From the NCBI RefSeq assembly GCF_023101765.2, contig NC_064217.1, forward strand, positions 2,542,001 through 2,606,000: a stretch of DNA of 64,000 bases, read 5' to 3'. The stretch comes from Spodoptera frugiperda. Taxonomy: Eukaryota > Arthropoda > Insecta > Lepidoptera > Noctuidae. A program made the translations under genes and the position numbers. Shown piece by piece: positions 46,805 through 59,888 of the stretch (positions within the stretch are counted from its first letter, which is position 1; each line of letters opens with the position of its first letter). Under the pieces are notes generated by a model. The model did not search any database. It was not told where the DNA came from and worked only from the letters and a program-made list of their open reading frames with translations.

Positions 46805-48585
46805 GTATGTATGGAAATATTTTTTTTATATAATTTTCTTTTTTTATTAATTTAAATTTTCTTACCAAATAAGTTGGATTTGAAGGTTTTATAATTATTC
46901 TGAGCTAGTATTTTTAAACGTAGTAGTGAAGTCGCATACTAGAATAGGATTTTTTTTTAATAACCTATCAAGTTGGATAAGCTGTGAAATTGCTAGCAAC
47001 GAGATAGAATCAATGGAAAAATATAAGAACATTATTTTGTAACATCTTAACTTTAGCTATATTGTATTTGTTGTTCGATTATATCACTTAGGTATATGAA
47101 CTCTCCTTGACATTTTGACGTGAATCTGATTCAATCGTATTGTTTATATTATTGAGATTGTGAATATCTTCGTGTGGTAAACAGAGATAGAGATATTGAA
47201 TAGAGTGAAATGATAGACTTTATTGATAAAATAAAGTAATATATTGTTGATGATATAGGCTATTTTAGCATATTTACGAATAGAAATATGTTAAAAGTGC
47301 TTTCATATTTTTTTTGTAATAAGAGTGACTGTGCCTCGTTGACCACCGAAGTTTATTTAAAATGTCAAGTTATCAGGTACTGGAAAACTAATGGTTTATC
47401 ATTAAAACCGTGGTTAGTTCAAAGTGTAGCTGGGTCTGGGTTTCTAAAAGATTTTGTACAGGACTGACGTAGCAATTATAAAATGAATATACCAAAAAAT
47501 TCGACTATGAATTAAAATAAACATACGTTATTTTTGAAAACTACAGGAAAAATATTTTAAATTTAAATGTTTTAAAAGTATTGTAAGTAAAGAAAACCTG
47601 TGAACAGCATATTATTTTTAAAGATTAATGCTTCACTGATTTCTTCACCATAGCTAATTTTACAGTTTTGAAAAATATGCTGACACAGAACACACACAAT
47701 AAAAATATTAAACCGTTCCCTGTTATGATAGGAAATGACAATTTTACCACAAAAATACAATACAATTATGTAGGAAGGTAAATTTGCTTTGATTATACAC
47801 TGTATCTAAACGTTACCACCCTATAAATTAAAAGTCCTTTCTAAAAAAACAACGCATAGATTTTCCATCATTATACACCAGACGTGCAATTGGAGTCTAA
47901 TAATTTCATTTTCATACAACGTAGAGCAAAGAAATTATAGAGTGAGCCATAGACAATGGCAGCTGTCACTTTTCCCGCGCATTTGTGATTTGATTAAAGA
48001 GTACGTATATTATGTTTGTTTAATCTGTAATTGATTATGAACGATAGAAAATTATGAAGTAATTTCTGTGGAATTTATTTTATGCCTTGCATTCAGTGGT
48101 TGCTTGTCAATTATTTGTTATCAAAGGCAGCCATTTATTAGGTTATTATTTGTAAATGAAAGGTAAATTAATGGATGGCCGTTGTGTTATTATTTTCAAT
48201 TACTTGTTTAGTTTTAGACGCTGATTTTACGTGAATGGATTTATCAATATGATGGTGATAAAGTGATTATTTGAATGGTTGATTGAGCGTAATGTTAGTT
48301 GAAATTGTGTGCATATTATCTGTAATATAGGTCCATTTAGGTAGTAATTAACATATTTAAAATGCAGTGTGGCCAGTATGGACCATTATGTACACGCGTC
48401 ATAAACAATTGCAATTAATTCATCACAAATGGCCTATTGCCAGCTGCAACAGCTGTTGCATTTTACGTTTAATTCTATTTTATAATAGCTCTATTCACAT
48501 AACGACACTATTTGAAATTATATCACGAATTCAGAAGCCTACACTGTCCAATCCAACTATTGTATGAGTGTGTGTTGTGACTGAC
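46805..48585. other. Unassigned AT-rich DNA
   Basis: Nothing recognised as a gene. 'tggcagctgtcacttttcccgcgc' (in parts: TGGCAGCTGTCA at 47957-47968, then TTTCCCGCGC) combines an E-box palindrome with an E2F-like sequence. Confidence 0.4.
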
Positions 48586-48769
48586 TGTTTATTCTTTCAC
48601 GCCGCAAGTACTGAACGAATGCAGATAAAACTTGACACAGAAATCGATTTATATTCTGAAATCACATTAAGCATATTTTTATTCAGATAACTCATGAAAA
48701 ACTCTTGGCAAAAAGTAGTATTCACAAGACCAAAAATTGTAAAAACATTAATTGATATATTTTTGTCCA

Positions 48770-49045
48770 TATATCCCCATATCCCCATTCTACTCCATTG
48801 TGTTCTCCCATTCTACAGCGTTGTGTTGTCCTTATTCTACCTCCCATTATACATTTAACAGATTTGTATACACTCGACAGAGTAGTAATCAACTTAAAGT
48901 TTATACAGTGAGTAGAAGTGCTACTCTTTGTGCAAGGCATCGTTGGAAGAAGTTTGCCCGCATTACCCATTTCTACTCGCAACGGCATTGCCGTGTCCCG
49001 GTTCGAAGGGTGTCGGTAAATTACGCGGTGAATACTGTATAGACC
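48770..49045 (+). repeat. Possible dispersed repeat of unknown class
   Basis: 'attctactccattgtg' and 'attctacagcgttgtgttg' are repeated variants of one another. The right part ('aacggcattgccgtgtcccg', 'gttcgaagggtgtcgg') reads like a lepidopteran repeat I have seen before but cannot name. No second copy lies in this window. Confidence 0.3.
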
Positions 49046-49156
49046 TGCGATTTTTTTTCTAAATTGTATTATTTATTAGTCACATTGTCTACGTTAGCTT
49101 AGTATTTGGCTTTAATACGTTGCAAAATTTGGATTTGATATTACACTACACACAAT

Positions 49157-49367
49157 TTTTTTCTTCTTTTTAATATCGTTGCCCTAAACTAGGATTTTCT
49201 CCTGTGTCATGTATGCGTTTACAAACATAAAAGTTCACATACACATGACACCCAGATCCAAAAAATAATTTATGGATCACACAAAGAGTTGCTCCGTGCG
49301 GGAATCGTACCCGCTGCACCTTGCGCGGCAGCCGGTTGCTCTGACACCGCACCAACCGTGCAGTAAA
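49157..49367 (-). mobile_element. tRNA-derived SINE, family B
   Basis: T-rich left end, 'ctaggattttctcctgtgtc', 'tggatcacacaaagagttgc' and head 'gtgcgggaatcgtacccgc'. The B box complement has one change (GGTACGATTCC on the minus strand). Confidence 0.9.
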
Positions 49368-50240
49368 CTCAGTCATACAATTAAAATGTATCCGTTAATA
49401 GGACATAAGTAAAATTAAATATAAACTAAGTGTTGATAAACCTATTGTCAAGGCTTACCGTCAATTCTAAACACAATATGGTATAGTCAGATATCATAGG
49501 ACAATTTCATAGTCAACAGCTATGAAAATAAATATTTATTAGTAACTTTATACATAGAGCTTCGAAATATATCTTTGTCCAATTCAAACTTCACTGTAAA
49601 TGTACCGTTGATTATATAATAATCACCCCGAATATACAAAGTATGTAACATGTAACTCATTGGTATCAAATTATGAAATATTGAAAATTGTCACCTGTCA
49701 ATTCAAAAGGTACCTACCTACTGTAATAATTATTACAGCCAACTTATTATCATATAATTATCTTGTAATTAGAGCGTTATTTCTAGTTAATTAGGCTTTT
49801 ATAATTACGAATGGAAGCCGTATTTAATTAATAATTTAAAAATGAAACGTGATACAAGTAACTGTTTTTATAGTAGATGAAAATGTTTAGAAAATTTCAC
49901 TAGTTTTCGGGAAGTATTCGCTTGGGGAAGCAAGTTTAATTAGTTTCGGATTTTGTGTACCGTAATAGGGATTCCTGTTGGTTTTCCTTTTTTATCGTGC
50001 TTGCTTATAATTTTTATAATTAAGGTGTTTTCGACAGCCTGTTTATTTAGTGTGCCAATAAGTTATTATTGGACTGTTATAATAGAAGGACCAATAAGTG
50101 TTTTTTTTTGTAATGGATTATGATTTTGGTCGGACTCTGGAATTGACCCAGTATAATTATGAATCTAGGCTCCTTATAGCTTTATTTATTAGCTGATGTG
50201 GTGATGAGTAGGTATTATATTGTGTGTAATGATCATGTTC
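49368..50240. other. Unassigned AT-rich DNA
   Basis: Nothing recognised. Confidence 0.45.
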
Positions 50241-50457
50241 CTAGCCTCTGCCTTCAGTAGTCAGACCGCCACAGATACCGGGCCCTATAGAGCTGAGGCC
50301 GATTTGGAGCTATGGACTAAAGGATAGCAGGGTATCACGGCTCCGGCTCCAAAAGCAGGAGTAGGAACGGGGTTTTTGTTCAGTAAGAATCTGACACTCC
50401 CTCTTGCTTTACCCAAGGCGGGAAAAGTCATTGGATGATTTGGCCTCCTCAAAAAAA
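50241..50457 (+). mobile_element. SINE family A (long, diverged)
   Basis: Includes the 5' module ('tcagaccgccacagata') and the body to 'ggcctcctcaaaaaaa'. 'gactaaaggatagcagggta' replaces 'gactgcctagcgggttta', showing a local rearrangement. Confidence 0.86.
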
Positions 50458-50459
50458 TT

Positions 50460-50505
50460 AGGCTCTGCCTTTACCTGTGGGGATTAAAGTCTTGACAATA
50501 TGTTA
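50460..50505 (+). repeat. SINE family C tail fragment
   Basis: 'ggctctgcctttacctgtgg' and 'ggattaaagtcttgac' abut the poly(A) of the preceding family A SINE. Confidence 0.55.
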
Positions 50506-50829
50506 TGTATAAATAAAATTGATCCATTGACCCCAAAGAGAGTCTTACCTCTATAAATTGAACTTAACCCACTTTTTAAAAATGATCCATACCAATCTTT
50601 CAACATTGAAATGAGAATAAAATATGAATACATTTCGTATTTTTTTTACCAATTTGGGTACGTTCCAATTTGACAGATGCTAACCAGTCAGTTGGAGCGG
50701 TAATTTAAAAACGTGTTTTTAAAATTTTAATGAATTCATATCTTATTTGAATGTTGGTATTTTATTTTAAAATATTGGTTTACGAGTATCATCACATCAC
50801 GTTTTTAGTAGAGGTAAAATTATTTTGTA

Positions 50830-50895
50830 TGGACAACTGGCTGCTGTATAATGTATTGCGGATTCGATGTCCGCACGGAGTAATTTTTTGTGTTT
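50830..50895 (+). repeat. Family B head fragment (plus strand)
   Basis: 'acaactggctgctgtata', 'gcggattcgatgtccgcac' and 'ggagtaattttttgtg' align with the tRNA-like head of family B, with a B-box variant GGATTCGATGTCC. The rest is missing. Confidence 0.65.
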
Positions 50896-51545
50896 ATTGT
50901 TGTTACAAATTATTGTGTTGGGTATAGTGTGTATGTTAAGTTTTATAATATAAACAAAATACTGCAACCAATTTCTATCCAGTACAATACATTGAACAGT
51001 TCAACTAAACACCTCTGGCACCTAAACACAGAAAATGGGTCACAACTTTTCCCAAAAAAACAAAGACTACACCGTACACATTATAATTTTATAACCATTA
51101 TAAGCATATTACAGTTTGGTAAAAAATTAAAAATTCCACGTTTTACGTGTAACACAGTCTGTATGCGTGCGTTATAGTTATTTGGGTAAAATAGGTCATT
51201 AAAACAAATGGGCCCAGTGCCGAATGATGTTCGGTGTAATAAATAATCAAGCCGCAACGCCGCGGGGCGCTATATGTATGTACTGTGCTAAGTTTTATTA
51301 GTTACCATGGGGATATAATATATTGATGTATTTCTTTTTATTTGCAGAATTTAAGTAATGATTTTGACATTTAGAGCAAGTGGTGCCGGGTTTGATTCTT
51401 AGGTAGCACAGAACACGGTATTATGTGTTTTGAGTTTTGAATGATTTTGGTAATAATAACATAAGGTCATTGGGTTAACTTTTCCATGTTATAAACAGTA
51501 CATTTACTGATGAAAATAAGTTCAGTTTATACTTTGCCTAAAGTA
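50896..51545. other. Unassigned AT-rich DNA
   Basis: No gene. At 51222-51236 a small hairpin CCGAA-TTCGG precedes a GC-rich patch 'gccgcaacgccgcggggcgc'. Confidence 0.4.
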
Positions 51546-51600
51546 AATACATACATACATACATAACCTCCGGCCTGTCTTGCTACAGTGCTTCGGTTAA
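51546..51600 (-). repeat. CATA run with reversed family C-like end
   Basis: ATACATACATACATACATA then 'acctccggcctgtcttgc', a reversed tail resembling that at 6417-6470. Confidence 0.5.
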
Positions 51601-52014
51601 TTTTTTTTCTTATTACATATACGTAACAGGATTTTTTTTTATTTTGTGACAAAAATATGAAGACATCGAGAGCTAAAAGAGACAAGTTTACAAACACATG
51701 AACTAATTAGAACTACGAACTGTATTTCAAGATAAAACATTTGCACAACATTTTCATAACTTATGTTTTATTTTATTAAAAGAAATACAAAGTTACAACT
51801 TCATAACTTTAACCCACTTCCATTTAACTATTGTGAATTTTATTGTTTAAACTTTGCAAGTGAAGTCTTAAAACAAACGAAATGAAACTGTATTATTAAA
51901 TATTTACAGTTTAATTTAACTTACCTTTTGTACACCCGCTGTTTAGTTATGAAGGGATAATGGAGTTTCGTAAGGGTAATCCACTTTGAGTTATAACTTT
52001 GAGGGTATTCACAA

Positions 52015-52118
52015 AAAAAACTCCGTTCGTAGCAAGTCTACGAGCGGGCTACGAACTCGTAGCGTTCGTAGCAACTAATCGCTACGCTGCGCCGTTTGCC
52101 TACGCGCGCCGTACCATA
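52015..52118. repeat. GC-rich CGTAG-motif cluster
   Basis: Within 100 bp the words 'ttcgtagcaa' (twice), 'ctacgagcgggctacgaac', 'ctcgtagcgttcgtagc' and 'gctacgctgcgcc' occur in both orientations, in an otherwise AT-rich stretch. It looks like the interior of a small inverted-repeat element, but clear ends were not found. Confidence 0.45.
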
Positions 52119-52888
52119 ATAATTAGTTAAAATTTTGTTTTTATTTAGCGTCCTGATTATCTTAACTAAGTTGGGAAATTCAAACCAAATTATGTTTTTA
52201 ATAAGTTACTAATAGGAACTAGAGACGCGTACAATCGCACATGTAGGTAATCTTTGACAAAGCTCTCATAAAAAAATATTTTTCAGATAAGGTGTGTCAG
52301 TACCATGCAAACTGTGCTCATTCTGCAAACTTATTCTTTCAAACGACGCTTCTAAGAAACATTAAATTATCGCCTAAGAAAAGAATCTCGAGCAAAGTGC
52401 TAGCTACTAGCATTAATAAATTAGTTATTTTTACTCTGTGATTTTATCGAGAAGAAAATATGTCCGCATTGTCTGTTCACTGTCTTATTATCTTATACGA
52501 AAAGTTAATATAAGTTTTATTCGTAATTGAGTGAGGTCGATAGTCTTGACAGCAATTCCCAGAAGTCACGACTTTTTTATTTATTCCTAAGTTTCAGGAA
52601 ACAATTTATCTGTTACGAACTCAATAAATTGAGTATACTTGTTACTTTCGAATAACGTTTGTTATTGTTTTGTTTGGAAAACAAGTACAAGTATGAATCA
52701 ACTAAAGGAATACAAATGTAACAAAGAACAAGTAACGTTCACTAAATCTGAACCTTTTTAAAAATGATTTTTAAGTTATCCTCCAAACATGAAGATTTTC
52801 AGAAATCTCTCTTACGTAAACGAAGCCCATAGTCCAGCAGTGGGCTGTCACGGGCTGTTGATGTTGTATATTATGATATAAAGTTGTT
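52119..52888. other. Unassigned AT-rich DNA
   Basis: Nothing clear. 'gcccatagtccagcagtggg' near 52828 is a short remnant of the GCAGTGG tail. Confidence 0.4.
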
Positions 52889-53170
52889 GTTGTGTCGTCA
52901 CGTCGTTTATCCCCGAAGGGGTAGGGCACGCAATGCGGTAGTCACTGTATAATGTACACCCACTTTTCAATTTAACCATTTGTGTTATAGTTCCATATAA
53001 CAGGCGGTGAGCCTATTGCCATATACTGGGCACAATTCCAGACTCTGTATTACTACTGAGAAATTTTCGAAAAGTCGAAAAAAGCCCAGCAATACTTTGA
53101 GTGAGCCGGGAAATGAGCCCAAGACTGCTTGCCTGGCAGTCGCACTTGCGACGAGGCAGTCACTATGTTA
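52889..53170 (-). mobile_element. tRNA-derived SINE, family C (full layout)
   Basis: On the minus strand: the tRNA-like head (about 53090-53168, B box degraded), the body with 'gctgggcttttttcgac' and 'ggcaataggctcaccg', then 'gtgggtgtacattatac'. The tail hairpin 'ccccttcggggataaacgac' is at the left end. It is the only copy here with both head and tail, about 280 bp. Confidence 0.87.
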
Positions 53171-53499
53171 TAAGGCTAGTTCCATAATAGAACTAATATT
53201 ATATTCCTAGTCCAAACACTGACAGCGTGTTTACAACATCCCAAGCCTGCTATTTTATGTAATCTGTCATTCCAACACCATTCAAGTTGTGCATGATGGC
53301 TTGTCATTGTGAACGAGATTGCCAATTTGCACTAGCAACAATGTTAACGGTAGTCTATTATGATGTCTTTGAGTTAATAGATCATTGAAGTTGTAACTAA
53401 ATTTGTCTTTAGTACATTCTAGATTCTAGACAACTAATTTTCTAATGACGCTTTTCATTGTTCAAGTCTGTGAATTTAGTTATTAATTGCGATATAAAA

Positions 53500-53757
53500 G
53501 CGGCAATGCCATGGTGGCCCGGAGGTTTAAGACGCCCGCTTCTCATGCATAAAACCTACCAACGGTAAAGTACCAATGTGACTTTTTCCGAATTATATGT
53601 ACTTTCTAAGATTATTTAGACACCACTGACTGTCACACCGTTAGTCAGTGACTATAAGTTTAAAATCGCCAACCCGCATTGAGCAAGTGTAGTGTTTATT
53701 GCTCATAGCTTCTCCGTGGGAGGAGAGGCCTTTGGTCAGCAGTGGCCACTTATTTTG
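53500..53757 (+). mobile_element. tRNA-related SINE with GCAGTGG tail
   Basis: The head 'ggtggcccggaggtttaaga' then 'cgcccgcttctcatgc' is tRNA-like (A-box region; the B-box part reads only 'aaacctaccaacggt' and is degraded). The body includes 'accactgactgtcac' and 'aatcgccaacccgcattg'. The tail is 'cttctccgtgggaggaga' then 'ggcctttggtcagcagtgg'. This links the orphan tails at 3530, 20510 and 39597 to a SINE layout. Confidence 0.75.
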
Positions 53758-54855
53758 TTGTCAATGTGAATGAGATAAATATTAGATGGAACTGTTTCAA
53801 ATATAAAACTATATTAACATTTAATATAATATTATTAACATTTTATATATTTTTTTCAATGGTCATTAAGTCCACCAATGCACGAATTTGAAATAACAAA
53901 GAAATATATTCATCCATATAAAAATGGCAAATATTTTATTACCGCATCCTCTATAGCAATTAGACTCTGAACCAAAAAGTATTTTAATCTAACCCTAAAA
54001 TGACTACGAGTAAAACCAACAACCACAAACGTAGAAAAGTTAATTAATTCTCAGTTTATGTAAAACCTGTCAATAAACTGTGGCTAATTAGGGTGCCTGA
54101 AGTTTAACCCATATAGCGTTACTGCAAGTTTAAATGAACTAGTTTTCCTGTTAATTTGTAAGCAATTAGTTCCTTATCGTCAAGTAGGGGAGCATTAATA
54201 TACGGTAATTAAAGGGATATACAGCGTGTCTTATAAATATGAAATTATACTTTCAATATGCAAAAGTATGTTACAAATCTATTGCATCGGTAATGAGTTA
54301 CATATTATGTGTAACGGTTTGATAATTGTTTTGCTTTAAAGATTAGAGTGAGAACTTTTCGCTGATGATATTATTCACGCGTTAAGGTATTTAAGGCGCA
54401 GGGCCTACTAGCTACAACTGTGCACGTAGGTAGCTATGTAAATTAGGGTTATCAATAACATGTTTCCTAAATAATTGTTTTTTTTTTATGAGAACATATG
54501 ATCCGTTTTTCAAAACCTTTGACTTGGCCAAGTTAAAGTCTATAAGGTATACTTCATTTCATACATATAGCACACCCTGTGTACGGTAATTAAAGGAGTA
54601 TAATATTGTGGTACTGATTGAAAATGGATACTAGGTTTAACAGGATATTGGATAAATATAAGTTTGCCTTCTTGAAGAGTTTGCGATAGTTTTCGATAAG
54701 CTGTTTCTGGGTTCGAGGATTTTGATTAATTGTTACTGTTTAAGTTTCAAGATGATTGGAAGGTTAGATGATTTACTAATCAAGGACATTATTTTTAGAA
54801 GGTCTTAGGCATACTTACAGTTAATGTTTCATACTATTTTATTTCCTACTATTAT
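53758..54855. other. Unassigned AT-rich DNA
   Basis: Nothing recognised. Confidence 0.45.
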
Positions 54856-55005
54856 AGTAGCTAAAAGGCTCACCCCCTATTACATGGGATTTATAACACA
54901 AATGGTGAAAAGTGGGTGTACATTGTATAGCGGAATTACGTGCCGCAATGTGCATCTCTGCCTACCCCATCGGGATAAAAGGCGTGACGTTTCGTATAAT
55001 GTTAA
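54856..55005 (+). repeat. SINE family C, tail half (well preserved)
   Basis: 'ctattacatgggatttataa', 'acaaatggtgaaaagtgggt', 'tgtatagcggaattacgtgc', 'tgcctaccccatcgggataa' and 'aggcgtgacg'. Best copy of the tail half in the plus orientation. Confidence 0.85.
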
Positions 55006-57682
55006 AAGTTTTGTAAAAACCTACAATGTTTAGTTCTTATTGGTTGGCGCCACTATCGATTTAAGACCGCCTTATAAATCATGCCGTATATAAGTAAATA
55101 AAGGTTTATTCGATTAACCCAGAAATGCATTGGTAAATGTAAATACATACAAAATACACAAGAATCTGTTATCGCCATGCCATGTCATTAACGACATTAA
55201 ATATACATAGAAAAGGTTGAAATCCATTTATCACCAAAGACAAATTTGTGTTCAGATCATTAAGCGTACACATCAGACTTGTATGGATAATATCTATATG
55301 GACAAAATGCTTTTGGGTCACTGCACTGCATGGCAAAAGCGACCGTTTGACTTTAGTGATAAAATAGAAAATTGTGTTTTCCTGATTGTAGATATACCTA
55401 TGTTACTACTTATATATGTTTACAAGGTATATATGTAAGACTGGCGTTAATATGATTATAGTCGTATGAGTTATATTTTGTAAAACCAAAGACTATTTGA
55501 GTATTGTAATCTAATATCGCGTAATACATTTGGCTTCCTTGACATCCATAATTGTATATTTAGCCTTTTTTGACATATTTCCAGTAAGGTTAATGAAAGT
55601 AATATAATTATACTTATTTGTTTGGCTTCTGAAGAAGGGATTGTCCAAATAGGTATTTATTAGTTTTCTTCATTTAGTAACAGTAGCGAAATCTATGTAT
55701 GTTTAAGAAAGTTAGTATTAATATATCGATCAAGATATAGGTATAGTCTTGGTGCTATCTACCATAAAAAATAAAGTCGAATTAAAAGGCAATATTTATT
55801 GTCCATAAATAAAACAATAATCTACTTTTGTTCTCAGAACAATTTAAAAATAAATATCATTACAGTTTATTTGAAAACATTTTCCTCAATTATACGCGAA
55901 AAAGTATTGAGTGTCGTCACAAACGCAAATTGTTCCTGTCTACCTATAACCCAAGGGAGATGCCAGAAAAGTGGTTTGAGCCACAAGTTTGTTTGAACAT
56001 TCTGAACACCTAATGGATTTGGTTTAAATTTTACGTATTTCAACTGAGCCAAACACTTATGATGCCCATGGGGCAAGGAAATTAAGTTTCACGCAAAGAG
56101 GAAAATGCTTTGAAAATTGATCTTTTGGGACATTAAAATATAGACGTTTTATATGGAATGTATTTAAAACTCATTCAAGCCAATGTGAGCTTTATGTGTT
56201 TAACTTTGTTAATCCAGTTTTGTATGGGGAAACATGTTGTTGGATCAATAACTCCTTGTTAATTGGATTTAAACTAGTTTGTTATAGTTATTGGTTGTGT
56301 TCTGATGATGAAAGGGGGCCTTGAGGAATATAAGTCGGTTAACATTTGTTTTATTATTTGTATGTAGGATGTCATAAACACACATTACATTATATTTTTT
56401 TACTAAATAAGACCCAATGAGCTGCAAAAAACAAAGGTCAGTGCCAGCGTTTTCATATTACATTCTAGCCAGATTATACTAACCCAGAACCATTGGCTCG
56501 AACCACACCAAAATCTCCTTCCCTCAACAAGGTAAACCTTCATTCAAGGACACAATCGCAAAAGGCATAACCGGAGCCCATTCACGCGCAACAAAATTGC
56601 TAAAGAACCAAAGTGACCCAAGAATTCTGTACGTTTTTATTAAAGTTCCAATGTGTAATATCTGGAAAATGTCGACAGGTGTAACCACCTGTTAGGTTGG
56701 ACATCAAATAGACGCGACTTGAATGCAGCGACCGGCAGTCAAGTTGGACAAAGATATTGTAATACTGGGCCAGTGGGGAGGGGGGCACAATATGAAGAAA
56801 ATATTGGATCGCTTGGCACGGCTGGTCGAGACGGAAGCGTCTGTTTGTTTGAATGCCTTGAAAATACAGACTGTTTATTATGAAGTAAGTTTATTTGGAG
56901 ACTGGACTTGTAACTGTACTATGACAATGTTAGTCTTATATTGTTACTGTGGAAGTAGGTTAGTGAGAGAAAATAGATTGTTATGTAATGTAACAGCTGT
57001 TTTTCCAAGAAGGTTGTGACTGAGATCTTTTAGCTTTCAAAGTCAAACAAATTCAGTTCTTTTTGTTTCAGTTCTTCATGATTATGTTACACTCTATTCT
57101 ATATTCAACCTCTATTCTTAAACTGAGGAGTACTTGAGTGATTCAAATTTAAGTTGTGTGGTTTCTAGTTTTGCTTGTCACTGCTAGATCAATTTAACCT
57201 CCCAATAAGAAAATTCGATTTTATTAAACAAAAATCCAACACATTTATAGTAAGGCCTTGTCTATAAAGAAATAAGTCTGACAAAAGGTATGAGAGGCTC
57301 GTATGTATTCCTGAGGCGATGGCTTTGCACACCCACCCTTTCGCTCCAAGTAAAATATTTATACCAGAGACATATTCCCAAGACAAGCTTAGCGTACCAT
57401 TTGAAAGTGCAATATTTTTCTTTATAAAACTAAATGAAACTTGCAAAGTACTTGAGCGGAGACATGAATGCTTGAATTGAGAATTTATCTTATTGTGTAG
57501 AGGATAAGGTTTATAATTGAATTTTTCGTTTTCGTTGATGTTGTATTTATATACAGTAATTTTGTGCTATGTTCTGTACACCTTTAGCAATCTAAATTAA
57601 TTGTTTTTTGTGATCAGATCTGTGTAATTGTCTAACGAGTAATAAAACTCTAAGTAGAGGATTGACAATATCAATCAATTAT
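55006..57682. other. Unassigned AT-rich DNA
   Basis: No supported gene. A perfect hairpin ACAGGTG-TAAC-CACCTGT lies at 56675-56692; it places two CAGGTG E-boxes face to face. The frame at 56723-57019 (98 codons, ATG start) has no recognisable domain. Confidence 0.4.
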
Positions 57683-57862
57683 TATGGTACAAGCTTCTGC
57701 CAGCGGCTTCGCCCGCGTTCCCGTGGGATAAAAAATATCCTATCACCCAAGTCCGCTAATATCCTGTCTGTATGCCAAATTTTTCAGAATCCGTTCAGTA
57801 GTTTTAGCGTGATTGACATAGAAATATACAAACAAACTTACACGTTTATTATGTTAGTGTGA
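57683..57862 (+). repeat. LINE 3' end (RTE-like)
   Basis: 'aagcttctgccagcggcttc', 'gcccgcgttcccgtgggata', 'atccgttcagtagttttagc', 'gtgattgacatagaaata' and 'aaacaaacttacacgtttat'. This order is the common arthropod LINE end with 'gttcagtagttt-agcgtgattga'. Best-preserved copy of this class in the window. A 66-codon frame crossing it is incidental. Confidence 0.7.
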
Positions 57863-58603
57863 TAGCTTATATCATGTCACAACAACTCGTAAATGTCATT
57901 ATTATAGAAGGGAAGGAGATCGAGTCATCATTATTCTCCAGATTACCACACAAGACTTAACAGAAACCCATCTGTGCTACGATTCGCATGTAATTTTTTG
58001 TTGTAAAAAAGCCCTAGTAGAGAACCTCTGTCTGTCTGTCCAAAGCCTTAGGCGTTCGACAAGTAATGAAGGACCGTGATCAAAGTCAAAGCATTTTTTT
58101 TTCAATTAGATTTTCTTTTTATTTTTGCAAATACTCACTGAAGTTCGTATAGCACTTGATACGTCAGCTGTGTGCGTCTGTGTGCGTGTAGGCTTTGATT
58201 TATTAGTTTTATGTATTGTATGTGTAATTATAATTATGTGATGGAACAATATATTATGCTTAATGATTGAAAAATTCGTCTTAAAATAATATTAAGTAGT
58301 AAATACTTTAGTACGGTGGTTGGTTTATTTGAGCCGGCCAATCAGAGCGCCGAACGCGCTTTCGTTTCGTTCATTCGTTTTCGTTCTCGTACTAATTTTA
58401 CAGGTAATTTTCAAAGTAATACGAAACATTGATTAATCATTTTTTTTTATATTGAGCATTAATTTTCGTATGTATTTACAGAAATTGTAATTTTTTTCGA
58501 ATAACCCGTTTTCAGTTGTAATTTTTTCAACACCATATACATAACAAAACCTCGAGCGGTATAGATAAAATAAAGACATTTCACGCCTAACCATATATTA
58601 TGT
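57863..58603. other. Unassigned DNA with a shared 19-mer
   Basis: CCAATCAGAGCGCCGAACG at 58338-58356 is identical to 16036-16054. It is followed by pyrimidine-rich 'ctttcgtttcgttcattcg' repeats. Elsewhere nothing recognised. Confidence 0.45.
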
Positions 58604-59781
<1,178 letters not shown>

Positions 59782-59888
59782 GGTGGCTCGTAATACTCGT
59801 AATGCCGAATATATTAAGTCCAACCATTTTCCACTAGTTGTGTTATAAGTTTCATGTAATAGGGGGTGAGCTTATTGCTATATGGCAA
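59782..59888 (-). repeat. SINE family C, middle fragment
   Basis: 'ctcgtaatgccgaatatatt', 'gttataagtttcatgtaata' and 'gggggtgagcttattgctat' match the body of family C on the minus strand. Head and tail are missing. Confidence 0.75.

Noticed and set aside
48752..49042. 96-codon plus frame with a basic, Arg/His-rich C-terminal part
   Set aside because: Non-ATG start; the DNA looks like a dispersed repeat rather than an exon, and no domain is recognisable.
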